Shown here: positions 1 to 6,069 of the stretch, in pieces
Position numbering within the stretch: the stretch's first letter is position 1
Layout: every line of letters begins with the position of its first letter
Origin: a virus
Length of the DNA stretch: 22,654 nucleotides
Virus record (IMG/VR): IMGVR_UViG_3300012954_001164
Location: 1 to 22,654 of that record
Strand: one strand, 5' to 3'
The notes under the pieces: model-generated
What the model was told of the DNA's origin: nothing
Databases searched by the model: none
Seen by the model: the letters and a program-made list of their open reading frames with translations, nothing else
Position numbers and translations under genes: made by a program

Positions 1-1508
1 CCATAGGCAGAGTTGAGTTGGATCTTTCTTGCCATTTGGATGTTGTTGAATCTTGCAATATCTTTTTGTACATCCAGGGACGGGGAGGTTTCATACTCCT
101 GCTTAGCAGCAAGCATCTTTCCCTTATAGATCTTACGGTCGTCATAGATACGCTGCATCATTTCAGGTAGGAAACCATGTATGTCTTTACGATACTGAGC
201 ACCGTTAGCACACACAGCATACTCCCCGTCGATCTCCACCTCTTGTGCTAGCAGTTTTTCAACAGTCACTGTGGGGTGACGCCTCTCAACCAGGGTCTCT
301 GGTGAGATGTTGTACTGCATGATCAGGTGGGGATACAGGGAGTTAAGGTCAAAGGACACCACCCAGTCGTATCCGCCTGGTTCAGGGTCCTTCACGTAGG
401 CACCAGCATATTGTTCACTCTTGTCACTACGATGCACTGGTGGCACCACGATGTTACGTTGTTTCAGGTCGTTGTAGATGAGGGTGTCCCACATCCTGAC
501 CTGAGAATATACATCACCGAGGTTGACCTTGGCGTCATAGGCAAGGGTGAGTGCCAACTCAATCAGTTTCATCTTGTCTTCCAGACGGTCAACAAGTTCA
601 ACGTCAACGATGTTGTACTCTACAAACTTCTGCCAATCTTTTGTATAGAACTCCTTGAAGTTCTCGTACTCACTGTGGTCAATCTTTTTCTGACCCAGTT
701 CGACATTTGCAATGTGATCAAGACGGTAGGATTCTTGTGCGGAGTATGTGAACTTGCGATACAAGTCCAGGTAGTCCAGGATAGCGACACCAGAGATGTC
801 ATACTGGATCTGTTTACGACCACGAATCTCTACCTCTCTTTCAATCACACGGTTCCAAGGAGAGAGGGACTTTTTCCACTTCTCTCCTAGTACCCGTTGA
901 AGACGACGGCATATGTAAGGAATATCATACAGGTTGCAGTTCCAACCAGTGATGATGTCGGGAGTATTGTTGGTCCACCATAGATGGAAGTCCTCTAACA
1001 TCTCCACTTCCTTCCAGAACACACGATACTCTGTGCCCTTCGGTACAAATTCCCTGGTGCCCCAAGTTATCACCTCCTTGGTGATCAGGTTCTTGACGGT
1101 GATGCAAAGCATCTCCTCTTGACATGCTTCCACAGAGGGAAAACCGTTGTCGCATCCAACCTCAATGTCAATCGTATAGATCGACATTTGATCCATGTCA
1201 AACCTGACCTCATCAGGGAACTTGTCAGCGATGAATTGGTACACGAACCTGTCATACCCATGCACTTCCATACCATCTACACCTGCGTATTGCTCTATGG
1301 CATTACGTGCCTCCCTAGCGCCGTCGAAACGCTTGGGGTGAGCATAGCGACCATCCAGAGTCCTGAACTTGGACTCCTTCTGCTGGTTCTTTGGTACGAA
1401 AAACAAGGTAGGACGAATCTTCTCCCTGTATGAAACAGGTTCTCCGTGCTCATACCCTCGGTAGAGGATATCGTCACCGAGCAAGAGTACGTCCGTGTAA
1501 AACTTCAT
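1..1508 (-). CDS. 43: DNA polymerase gp43, family B (partial, 3' end beyond window)
   Basis: This is the replicative DNA polymerase with 3'-5' proofreading exonuclease. I translated 502 codons from the ATG at 1508 to the window edge without a stop. Exonuclease motifs are Exo I TIDIEVG (Asp114, Glu116), Exo II NCNLYDIP (Asp195) and Exo III YNIVDVELV (Tyr298, Asp302). Polymerase motif A SFDLNSLYPHLIMQYN holds Asp387, and motif B KIQLNSAYG lies at the very edge. T4 gp43 has about 900 residues, so the palm motif C and thumb lie to the left, outside the window. The start is fixed by a TGATG overlap with the stop of the upstream small ORF, implying translational coupling. The family assignment is firm; whether the full gene is intact or split cannot be seen here. 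Confidence 0.97.
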   Translation of the reverse strand, partial: MKFYTDVLLLGDDILYRGYEHGEPVSYREKIRPTLFFVPKNQQKESKFRTLDGRYAHPKRFDGAREARNAIEQYAGVDGMEVHGYDRFVYQFIADKFPDEVRFDMDQMSIYTIDIEVGCDNGFPSVEACQEEMLCITVKNLITKEVITWGTREFVPKGTEYRVFWKEVEMLEDFHLWWTNNTPDIITGWNCNLYDIPYICRRLQRVLGEKWKKSLSPWNRVIEREVEIRGRKQIQYDISGVAILDYLDLYRKFTYSAQESYRLDHIANVELGQKKIDHSEYENFKEFYTKDWQKFVEYNIVDVELVDRLEDKMKLIELALTLAYDAKVNLGDVYSQVRMWDTLIYNDLKQRNIVVPPVHRSDKSEQYAGAYVKDPEPGGYDWVVSFDLNSLYPHLIMQYNISPETLVERRHPTVTVEKLLAQEVEIDGEYAVCANGAQYRKDIHGFLPEMMQRIYDDRKIYKGKMLAAKQEYETSPSLDVQKDIARFNNIQMARKIQLNSAY

Positions 1509-1696
1509 CAACTAACCATCTTCTTGTACTTATCCGCCAGTGAGGGGGACGGATCTAGTATAGAGAAGATCAGGTCAGAAGTCAAGAACAGATCTCTTTG
1601 ATCTGTGTGGAGTGGGAAGGGTGTAATAGTCTGGTCCTCATGGACTCGGAAGCAATTCTCAATCAGAATCGACGGTTCCTCGTCCAGTTCCGTCAT
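1508..1696 (-). CDS. Small conserved-looking protein coupled to gp43
   Basis: I do not recognise this protein of about 62 residues. It is acidic and has a central segment rich in Leu, Phe and Ile that contains the motif SDLIFSILDPSPSLAD. There is no signal peptide or obvious catalytic motif. Its stop overlaps the gp43 ATG (TGATG), which supports a real gene in the polymerase transcript. The start is uncertain. The ATG at 1696 has GGGGA just upstream but only 3 nt away; other in-frame ATGs lie at 1705, 1738 and 1750. All of these overlap the preceding Sm-like gene, which ends at 1659. The reading frame is likely real; the function is unknown. Confidence 0.6.
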   Translation of the reverse strand: MTELDEEPSILIENCFRVHEDQTITPFPLHTDQRDLFLTSDLIFSILDPSPSLADKYKKMVS

Positions 1697-2072
1697 TGTC
1701 CCCATGAGGTACAGACTCGGGTCGTTCCTCAACAACATCAATTTCAGCATGTTCGGCAGTTAGTTCGTTGTACTTTTCGACCACTTGGTCGATTGGATTG
1801 TATATGAATGCCACACTAGGTAGTGGCAGATAAATGTGCGATGACTTAGAAAATGGAACGAAAGCAGTGAACTCGATGTCCATCTGATCCAGTGTCTTAG
1901 GTTCATCACCATACGCAGGTTCTTCAAACAGGTTATGTTGCTGCTGAATCACGATAGTGTATGGTTTCTCTAACTTATATGCAAGAGGTGGTGCCTCTTT
2001 ACCATCGCGCATCTCGTAGACATCAGCGATTACGTCCTCGCCGTTTGCCATTCTTACGATTCTTACGCTCAT
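1659..2072 (-). CDS. Sm-like (Lsm-fold) protein, putative
   Basis: This 137-residue protein opens with VRIVRMANGEDVIADVYEM, which resembles the Sm1 strand pattern (hydrophobic strand, NGE/NGD turn, hydrophobic strand). A second beta-rich block follows (YTIVIQQQ ... FTAFVPFSK), then a helix (IDQVVEKYNELTAEH) and an acidic tail. From memory, an Sm-like protein of putative cyanophage origin has been solved by structural genomics, and this ORF has the same look. The role is unknown; Sm folds usually form rings that bind RNA. The start at 2072 overlaps the end of the upstream gene by 50 nt. It is kept because the Sm1-like strand begins at once after it; an alternative ATG at 2051 would cut that strand. 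Confidence 0.75.
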   Translation of the reverse strand: MSVRIVRMANGEDVIADVYEMRDGKEAPPLAYKLEKPYTIVIQQQHNLFEEPAYGDEPKTLDQMDIEFTAFVPFSKSSHIYLPLPSVAFIYNPIDQVVEKYNELTAEHAEIDVVEERPESVPHGDNDGTGRGTVDSD

Positions 2073-2265
2073 AGTCTTTTTGCATTAGGTTTTCATAGGT
2101 ATACTTTACCATATCGGTAAAGGCGCGTCTAGCTGATATGTTCTTTTCCTCAGCAAGGATGTGAACATACTGCATGAATTGATCCATCTCATCAGTTGGA
2201 ACATCCACAGTCAGCGATTCACTTTTCTCTGTGTACGCGGGACACAGATTGACATACATGTTCAT
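2023..2265 (-). CDS. Hypothetical 80-residue protein with basic tail
   Basis: I do not recognise this protein. It has a short N-terminal segment (MNMYVNLCPAYTEKSE), a predicted helical middle (EMDQFMQYVHILAEEKN, then SARRAFTDMVKYTYENLM) and a strongly basic tail (ERKNRKNGKRRGRNR) that could bind nucleic acid. It has the best ribosome site in this part of the window: GGAGG four bases before the ATG at 2265. It directly follows a minus-strand terminator, so it probably heads a transcript or depends on readthrough. The last 50 nt overlap the Sm-like gene downstream. The gene is likely real; the function is unknown. Confidence 0.7.
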   Translation of the reverse strand: MNMYVNLCPAYTEKSESLTVDVPTDEMDQFMQYVHILAEEKNISARRAFTDMVKYTYENLMQKDYERKNRKNGKRRGRNR

Positions 2266-2278
2266 TTTACCTCCATAT

Positions 2279-2307
2279 AAAAAGAGACCCCCAGGCGGGT
2301 GGTCTCT
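2279..2307 (-). terminator. Rho-independent terminator after ferredoxin gene
   Basis: Read on the minus strand, a seven-base-pair stem AGAGACC/GGTCTCT with a GC-rich loop is followed by five T and an AT-rich run. It lies 26 bases past the ferredoxin stop and 14 bases before the next ATG, so it separates the ferredoxin transcript from the gp43-proximal genes. Confidence 0.8.
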
Positions 2308-2332
2308 TCGGATGTCACCACTATATAGGTGA

Positions 2333-2620
2333 TCAATAAAGTGACTCTTCCTGTTCGCTAAGAATCACCACATCGGAGGTTGGATACGATACACATGTGA
2401 GAAGAAATCCTGATTCAATCTGATCATCATCCAGGAAAGATTGTTCTTCCTGATTTACTGTGCCTGATTCAATCTTACCTGCACATGTGCTACAAGCACC
2501 TGCACGGCATGAGTATGGCATATCTACTCCTGCTTCTTCTGCTGCATCAAGAATGTATGTATCCTCGTCACATTCAAAACTTGTTTCGGTTCCGTCTGGT
2601 GCTTTAATCGTTACGTTCAT
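2333..2620 (-). CDS. petF: Plant-type [2Fe-2S] ferredoxin
   Basis: This is a 95-residue electron carrier of the photosynthetic ferredoxin type. The cluster cysteines are Cys38, Cys43, Cys46 and Cys76, in the classic spacing C-x4-C-x2-C-x29-C (CRAGACSTC ... LLTC). The length matches chloroplast and cyanobacterial ferredoxins (about 97 residues). The start chosen is [10 protein letters not shown]; the open frame runs further upstream but that part has no ferredoxin character and lies over the promoter. Phage ferredoxins are presumed to feed electrons to reductases such as phage bilin reductases or host enzymes during infection; that link is inferred, as no reductase is in the window. The gene has its own sigma70-like promoter and a terminator, so it looks monocistronic. 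Confidence 0.96.
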   Translation of the reverse strand: MNVTIKAPDGTETSFECDEDTYILDAAEEAGVDMPYSCRAGACSTCAGKIESGTVNQEEQSFLDDDQIESGFLLTCVSYPTSDVVILSEQEESLY

Positions 2621-2644
2621 CTGAGTTATAAGACGCTCAACACC

Positions 2645-2674
2645 AGTATATATGATACTAGTAGTCGTTGTCAA
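2645..2674 (-). promoter_or_regulatory. Sigma70-like early promoter of the ferredoxin gene
   Basis: On the minus strand a perfect -35 box TTGACA (2669-2674) and a -10 box TATACT (2645-2650) are separated by 18 bases. The expected transcript start is near 2638, giving a leader of about 18 bases before the ferredoxin ATG at 2620. The -35 box lies inside the last codons of the upstream small membrane-protein gene. Confidence 0.75.
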
Positions 2675-2855
2675 TGAACCTGGCACACTTTTCAGTGTTC
2701 TTTTTACACCAGTTCCTGACATAAGAGTCAGCATCAACTTCCATAGTGTAGTGAGCGTGGTTATGTAGCACGCCCACGATCAATAAGAACCCTACAAACA
2801 GACCATTAATCAGAGTCACTGGGTGTGACAGGATCGCTAGTGTCCTTGATATCAT
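2658..2855 (-). CDS. Small single-pass membrane protein
   Basis: I do not recognise this 65-residue protein. One hydrophobic segment, about residues 15-31 ([17 protein letters not shown]), is long enough to span a membrane. It is followed by a His-rich turn (HNHAHY) and a polar tail with two cysteines. It starts inside the 3' end of the Hsp20 gene: the ATG at 2855 overlaps by 50 nt, and a GTG at residue 13 would reduce the overlap to about 14 nt. No clear ribosome site is visible. It probably shares the late Hsp20 transcript. Its 3' end carries the ferredoxin promoter. Confidence 0.5.
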   Translation of the reverse strand: MISRTLAILSHPVTLINGLFVGFLLIVGVLHNHAHYTMEVDADSYVRNWCKKNTEKCARFIDNDY

Positions 2856-3288
2856 AGATTTTTAACTTCTGGTGGTCAGGAATGATCTTCTGCAATTCTA
2901 CCACCAATAGTCCGTTTGTAAACGTGACGTTGCCGATTTCCACATCGTCTGAAAGGTTGAACCCCCTAGCGAAGGTACGTGTGGAGATACCCCTATGCAG
3001 GAACTCGTCCTCTCCTTTGTTCTTTGCTGTCTTGGACCTGATCAGAAGGACATTACTCTCTGTTGTGACTTCAACTTCATCCTTTGACCACCCAGCAAGT
3101 GCTAGTTCGATCCTCCACTTGATATTTGATTCCTTTACCAAATTGTATGGTGGGTATGCTTCATTGACTGACCCCATTCCATATGAATGTAGTCTATAAA
3201 CGATATCATCTAGTCCCACACTGTATTTTTCAACAGCATCTACCACGGCATTAAGATCTTTTGCCGTGAACTTTTTCAGTCCAGTCAT
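2806..3288 (-). CDS. hsp20: Small heat shock protein, Hsp20 family
   Basis: This 160-residue alpha-crystallin-type chaperone holds unfolding proteins in a refoldable state. The alpha-crystallin domain spans about residues 50-145. It includes IELALAGWSKDEVEV, the strand VLLIRSKTA, the loop EFLHRGISTRTFARGFNL, and GLLVVELQKI, which fits the usual GxLxV/I region. The N-terminal arm is about 50 residues and the C-terminal tail ends in acidic and Ser residues. A good ribosome site (AGGAGA) lies seven bases before the ATG. A T4-late-like GATAAATA box about 57 bases upstream suggests late expression. Hsp20 is common in T4-like cyanophages; its client is unknown. Confidence 0.95.
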   Translation of the reverse strand: MTGLKKFTAKDLNAVVDAVEKYSVGLDDIVYRLHSYGMGSVNEAYPPYNLVKESNIKWRIELALAGWSKDEVEVTTESNVLLIRSKTAKNKGEDEFLHRGISTRTFARGFNLSDDVEIGNVTFTNGLLVVELQKIIPDHQKLKIYDIKDTSDPVTPSDSD

Positions 3289-3344
3289 TTAACTTCTCCT
3301 AGTAAGCGAGATTGTATTGTGTGGTCCCCGAAGGCAACCAAAAT

Positions 3345-3352
3345 TATTTATC
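3345..3352 (-). promoter_or_regulatory. T4-type late promoter box before hsp20
   Basis: The minus strand reads GATAAATA, fitting the late-promoter pattern NATAAATA used by gp55-type sigma factors in T4-like phages. With T4 spacing, transcription would start near 3339, giving a leader of about 51 bases that keeps the hsp20 ribosome site. It is divergent to the matching plus-strand box at 3392-3399. Confidence 0.6.
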
Positions 3353-3391
3353 AAGAAAGGTCATGAGGTTTACCGTACAACGTTTGAATTT

Positions 3392-3399
3392 GATAAATA
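3392..3399 (+). promoter_or_regulatory. T4-type late promoter box before the secreted-protein genes
   Basis: GATAAATA on the plus strand lies directly before an AGGAGG ribosome-like site (3399-3404) and the ATG at 3414. It is the likely late promoter of the three plus-strand genes. With T4 spacing the transcript would begin about 3405, that is after the AGGAGG, which is odd and is discussed as a finding. Confidence 0.6.
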
Positions 3400-3413
3400 G
3401 GAGGTAGGTCCCT

Positions 3414-3920
3414 ATGTATGACGCGATGAAAAATCTCATCCCAGTCGCAATGATTTTGATGACCGCCACTGCTGCAAATGCAGGCGGACTTGTTACTAAG
3501 CACGCTGCTAGTGTGCAGTTGACCGTGGATGCTGCAAGGAGCACGTCGTCTCGAATTGGGTCGTCGTTCAGTATCTCAGGATCAAATATAGATACAACCG
3601 ATGGGAATACTGCGGGAGTAGTTTCCGCTGGAACTATTACTTCGGGTGTATATAGTCCAGGAACTATTAGTGCCACGCAGGATACTGCTGGTTCTGCATT
3701 TAGTTTCAGTCAATCTTATAACCAAGCTGATGCAATCCCTACCTCTGCTCCTACTACTGGTGCTGTTCCGAACTTCGGTTCAGTTACAAGTTATACAGCG
3801 GGAACAGCAGGATCGCTTGCTGGAACAGTCACTAGTGCGGGTAACCTCACGGTGACGGCTGGTGGAGCGGGTAGCAGTGCAATCGGACAATTCGTTTCGG
3901 AAATTACTGTAATTGACTGA
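3414..3920 (+). CDS. Secreted Ser/Thr/Gly-rich protein 1, late, unknown function
   Basis: This 168-residue protein is of unknown function. It has a Sec signal peptide: a Lys after the second Met, the hydrophobic run LIPVAMILMTATA, and an ANA cleavage site after residue 23. The mature part is rich in Ser, Thr, Gly and Ala with no cysteine, so it is probably beta-rich and extracellular, periplasmic or part of the virion. The motif GSAFSFSQSY recurs in altered form in the next gene (GDAFQFTETY), suggesting the two are diverged duplicates. The start could be 3414 (AGGAGG nine bases upstream) or 3426, which begins MKNLIP like a normal signal peptide. It is the first gene of a plus-strand late operon in an otherwise minus-strand region. 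Confidence 0.8.
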   Translation: MYDAMKNLIPVAMILMTATAANAGGLVTKHAASVQLTVDAARSTSSRIGSSFSISGSNIDTTDGNTAGVVSAGTITSGVYSPGTISATQDTAGSAFSFSQSYNQADAIPTSAPTTGAVPNFGSVTSYTAGTAGSLAGTVTSAGNLTVTAGGAGSSAIGQFVSEITVID

Positions 3921-3931
3921 CGGAGGGTCCA

Positions 3932-4369
3932 ATGAAAACTTTGATTCATTGGTCTGTTCTAACTGTGGTGGGTGCAAGTGCCATACTTGCTCCTGCCCAG
4001 GCGGTCCCCGTGGTCCCGAACTTCACACAGGGAAGTATGTCGAGCCACACAGAGACAACTCAGACCATAACCGAGACCATAAATTCAATGGACTATTCGA
4101 CTGGATATCAGTATTCAGCGACTGGTTCAGGCGTAACCGCTAATGGGAACTTGTCACCTGGCACAGGTTCCACCAATGTAACTATTAATGGAGTGACTTC
4201 GCAATGGACGGGAGCAACAAGCAAACCACAGTTCACACAAACAGTACCAGGGGACGCATTTCAGTTCACAGAAACTTACTCAGGTCCTGGTTTACAAAAT
4301 CATACGATTATCCAAAGAGTGACAGAGGTCACCAGCGTAACAGACACTACAAGTATCTTCTCGCAATAG
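3932..4369 (+). CDS. Secreted Ser/Thr-rich protein 2, late, unknown function
   Basis: This 145-residue protein is of unknown function and is the probable paralogue of the preceding gene. It has a clear signal peptide (MKTLIHWSVLTVVGASAILA) with cleavage after AQA at residue 24. The mature chain is rich in Thr, Ser, Gly and Gln, contains GDAFQFTETY near residue 110, and ends in repeated Val-Thr segments (RVTEVTSVTD). It has no cysteine in the mature part. GGAGG lies five bases before the ATG, and the gene begins 11 bases after the previous stop, so the two are co-transcribed. It could be a secreted envelope factor or a minor virion component; nothing in the sequence decides. Confidence 0.85.
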   Translation: MKTLIHWSVLTVVGASAILAPAQAVPVVPNFTQGSMSSHTETTQTITETINSMDYSTGYQYSATGSGVTANGNLSPGTGSTNVTINGVTSQWTGATSKPQFTQTVPGDAFQFTETYSGPGLQNHTIIQRVTEVTSVTDTTSIFSQ

Positions 4370-5214
4370 GTCTTACATGTGTATTCCCATCTCAATCTTT
4401 GGCAGAAACTATTGGCGGCGTCTCCGCTACTGCTTCTCCTGTTGCTAATTCCTCAGGTAGCGTTACAAATCAGGCGATCCAGGTATTACAAGGACCGTAC
4501 ATTACTAACACCTATGGTAATGGTATTCAATGTCAAGGTCCCACTAGAAATTTCACACCGTATCTAACAGGAACTGCATCTGCTTCTAAACCTTTTGAAG
4601 GTTACTATGATGATCCTGTATATGATGTCAGTGACATAAACGAAGATGGTTTGATAGACAATCCAGGCTCCATTCTCTTCCACAAGAGAACAAGAACGGG
4701 ACAGAAAGATAATTATAGTCTCGGTGCAGGATTCTCTATCACATGGTCCACACCATTAGATAAGAAATTACAGGACCAATGTAAGGAAGCAGCACAAGCG
4801 AACATCGACATGATGACTCAGTTGACTGCTAATAAAAGATTAGATTTTGAGATCGCGAGACTCAAAAATTGTGGCGAATTGATGAAGGCTGGAATTATGT
4901 TTGCACCTGGTACACAGTATGCAAAGATATGTGCTGATGTCATGGTGATGAACGTGACCCATGTTAAGGATCACCGTCACTCTATTTCCCCTTCGGTTTC
5001 AAGACCTTCCTCAACGCAGCAATCGCTTGATTCCGATCCCTCTGCTCAGAGCGACGCTCCCGTACGCTTAGAGGTCGTACCTTCTTCCCACGAAGAGTCG
5101 CAATCTTCTTCATTACCTTCTTCACAGTCGGCTTCACAACTTTCAGAAGCAGATCGGCAAAGGGTTTTGCGAGCAGTGCAGAAGTCGTCGCAACGACAGC
5201 AATACTCGCAGTAG
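4204..5214 (+). CDS. Secreted protein 3 with Ca-loop-like motif; start uncertain
   Basis: This 336-codon frame is of unknown function; I recall similar proteins in other cyanophages. A signal-peptide-like stretch (KYLLAIGLTCVFPSQSLA) occurs at residues 50-67, then a Ser/Thr/Gly/Asn-rich region with LQGPYITNTYGNG. The segment DINEDGLID (144-152) resembles the DxNxDG calcium loop of dockerins and EF-hands. A helical part with Cys residues follows (RLDFEIARLKNCGELMKAG), then a low-complexity Ser/Gln tail. No ATG, GTG or TTG lies close to the signal stretch. The nearest in-frame ATG is 4204, 166 bases inside the previous gene, with GGAG ten bases upstream. The tail from 4982 on overlaps the minus-strand gene on the opposite strand. 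Confidence 0.75.
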   Translation: MDGSNKQTTVHTNSTRGRISVHRNLLRSWFTKSYDYPKSDRGHQRNRHYKYLLAIGLTCVFPSQSLAETIGGVSATASPVANSSGSVTNQAIQVLQGPYITNTYGNGIQCQGPTRNFTPYLTGTASASKPFEGYYDDPVYDVSDINEDGLIDNPGSILFHKRTRTGQKDNYSLGAGFSITWSTPLDKKLQDQCKEAAQANIDMMTQLTANKRLDFEIARLKNCGELMKAGIMFAPGTQYAKICADVMVMNVTHVKDHRHSISPSVSRPSSTQQSLDSDPSAQSDAPVRLEVVPSSHEESQSSSLPSSQSASQLSEADRQRVLRAVQKSSQRQQYSQ

Positions 5215-5782
5215 TTGTTACTGTTCCTATGGGTGGTATAGCATTTACCACCTGTTCAGTTAGTCTTACATCTTCTACCAGTCGTACACACTGCTTACCT
5301 TCTAGTCTGTAACCAGTAACTCTCTTACGACCACTGTCAAAGATGAATCCAACGGGTTCTTCTGCCAGTTGTTTGTTTGTAGGACACTGTATTTTTACAA
5401 CCTGAGGTGGAGTCCCAGGCACCTCTGTCTGTGGTGTCTCTGTCCGAGGTTTTTCTTTTGTTCTTGTGTCTACATTGGGAGCAGGTGTCATTAATATCTG
5501 CTCAGGTTCAAACTGCATGGGATTGAAGTTTGGCATCCCTGCATCACAGTATGTCACGGTGCCCTTAGGGTCGTCACCGATGGCATTTTTATTCTTTTTA
5601 TTGTTAGTGGTGTGTGCTTCTACACAACCAGGCATGTTGACAATGGGTGTCCCGATATCGACAACAACAGGCGCAACAATGTACCCTCTTGCTGAGGGTT
5701 CATTGAAGTTCCATGTGGGTATTTCAAGGATTTTAATATCTCGGATACCAACAGTGTTGGTGCCGATCTCAGGAATTTCCAT
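4982..5782 (-). CDS. Membrane-anchored late protein with Pro-rich middle and basic tail
   Basis: This 266-residue protein is of unknown function; I recall relatives in other T4-like cyanophages. The N-terminal part (MEIPEIGTNTVGI) carries cysteines 53 and 79 around DPKGTVTYCD. A Pro/Thr/Glu-rich linker spans about 95-127, a second small domain has cysteines 133 and 165, and one hydrophobic segment lies at about 186-206. It ends in a strongly basic tail of about 60 residues (VKKVMKKIATLRGKK, RERRSEQRDR). The order suggests a large domain outside the membrane and a basic cytoplasmic or nucleic-acid-facing tail. It is last in a three-gene minus-strand run starting at 6346. Its 3' 233 bases overlap the plus-strand ORF ending at 5214. 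The AGT/GAG before the ATG is a weak ribosome site. Confidence 0.85.
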   Translation of the reverse strand: MEIPEIGTNTVGIRDIKILEIPTWNFNEPSARGYIVAPVVVDIGTPIVNMPGCVEAHTTNNKKNKNAIGDDPKGTVTYCDAGMPNFNPMQFEPEQILMTPAPNVDTRTKEKPRTETPQTEVPGTPPQVVKIQCPTNKQLAEEPVGFIFDSGRKRVTGYRLEGKQCVRLVEDVRLTEQVVNAIPPIGTVTTTASIAVVATTSALLAKPFADLLLKVVKPTVKKVMKKIATLRGKKVRPLSVRERRSEQRDRNQAIAALRKVLKPKGK

Positions 5783-5790
5783 AATCTAAC

Positions 5791-6069
5791 TCAGAAAGGA
5801 AGTCCGATGCCTCCACCAGTTGCAGGAGCACCAGTTGCACCAGGAAGTACGCCACCAGTGGCACCAGGAAGTTCAGGAACCTCTGGCATGAGACCACCGA
5901 CCAGACCAGGCAGAGCACCTACGACTGCTTCGGTTGCTGCTGCTGTTGCTGCCTCTTTGGCAGACTCAATCAGAGCATCTTTTTGGATGTACACATAGGC
6001 ACCTGCTCCTACAATGGATGCGGTTCCTAGGAACGATAGCACTGCGAGTGCATTAATTACTTTTTGCAT
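5791..6069 (-). CDS. Small signal/anchor protein with Gly-Pro-Ala-rich tail
   Basis: This 92-residue protein is of unknown function. It starts MQKVINALAVLSFLGTASIV, a hydrophobic segment that could be an anchor or an uncleaved signal. It continues with YVYIQKDALIESAKEAATAA, a helical stretch, and ends in a low-complexity Gly, Pro, Ala, Thr tail (ELPGATGGVLPGATGAPATG) with an imperfect LPGATG repeat. GGAGGA five bases before the ATG at 6069 fixes this start over a longer open frame. It overlaps the upstream gene by 17 bases. Together with its neighbours it forms a set of membrane-associated late proteins; its role in envelope or virion is not resolved. Confidence 0.85.
   Translation of the reverse strand: MQKVINALAVLSFLGTASIVGAGAYVYIQKDALIESAKEAATAAATEAVVGALPGLVGGLMPEVPELPGATGGVLPGATGAPATGGGIGLPF

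Noticed and set aside
327-890. 187-codon plus-strand ORF
   Set aside because: It is antisense to gp43, whose exonuclease and polymerase motifs are intact on the minus strand; no ribosome site or family pattern.
4290-4369. Programmed -1 frameshift joining secreted genes 2 and 3
   Set aside because: The frame relation would allow it, but no slippery heptamer was seen, and gene 3 has its own signal-like segment.
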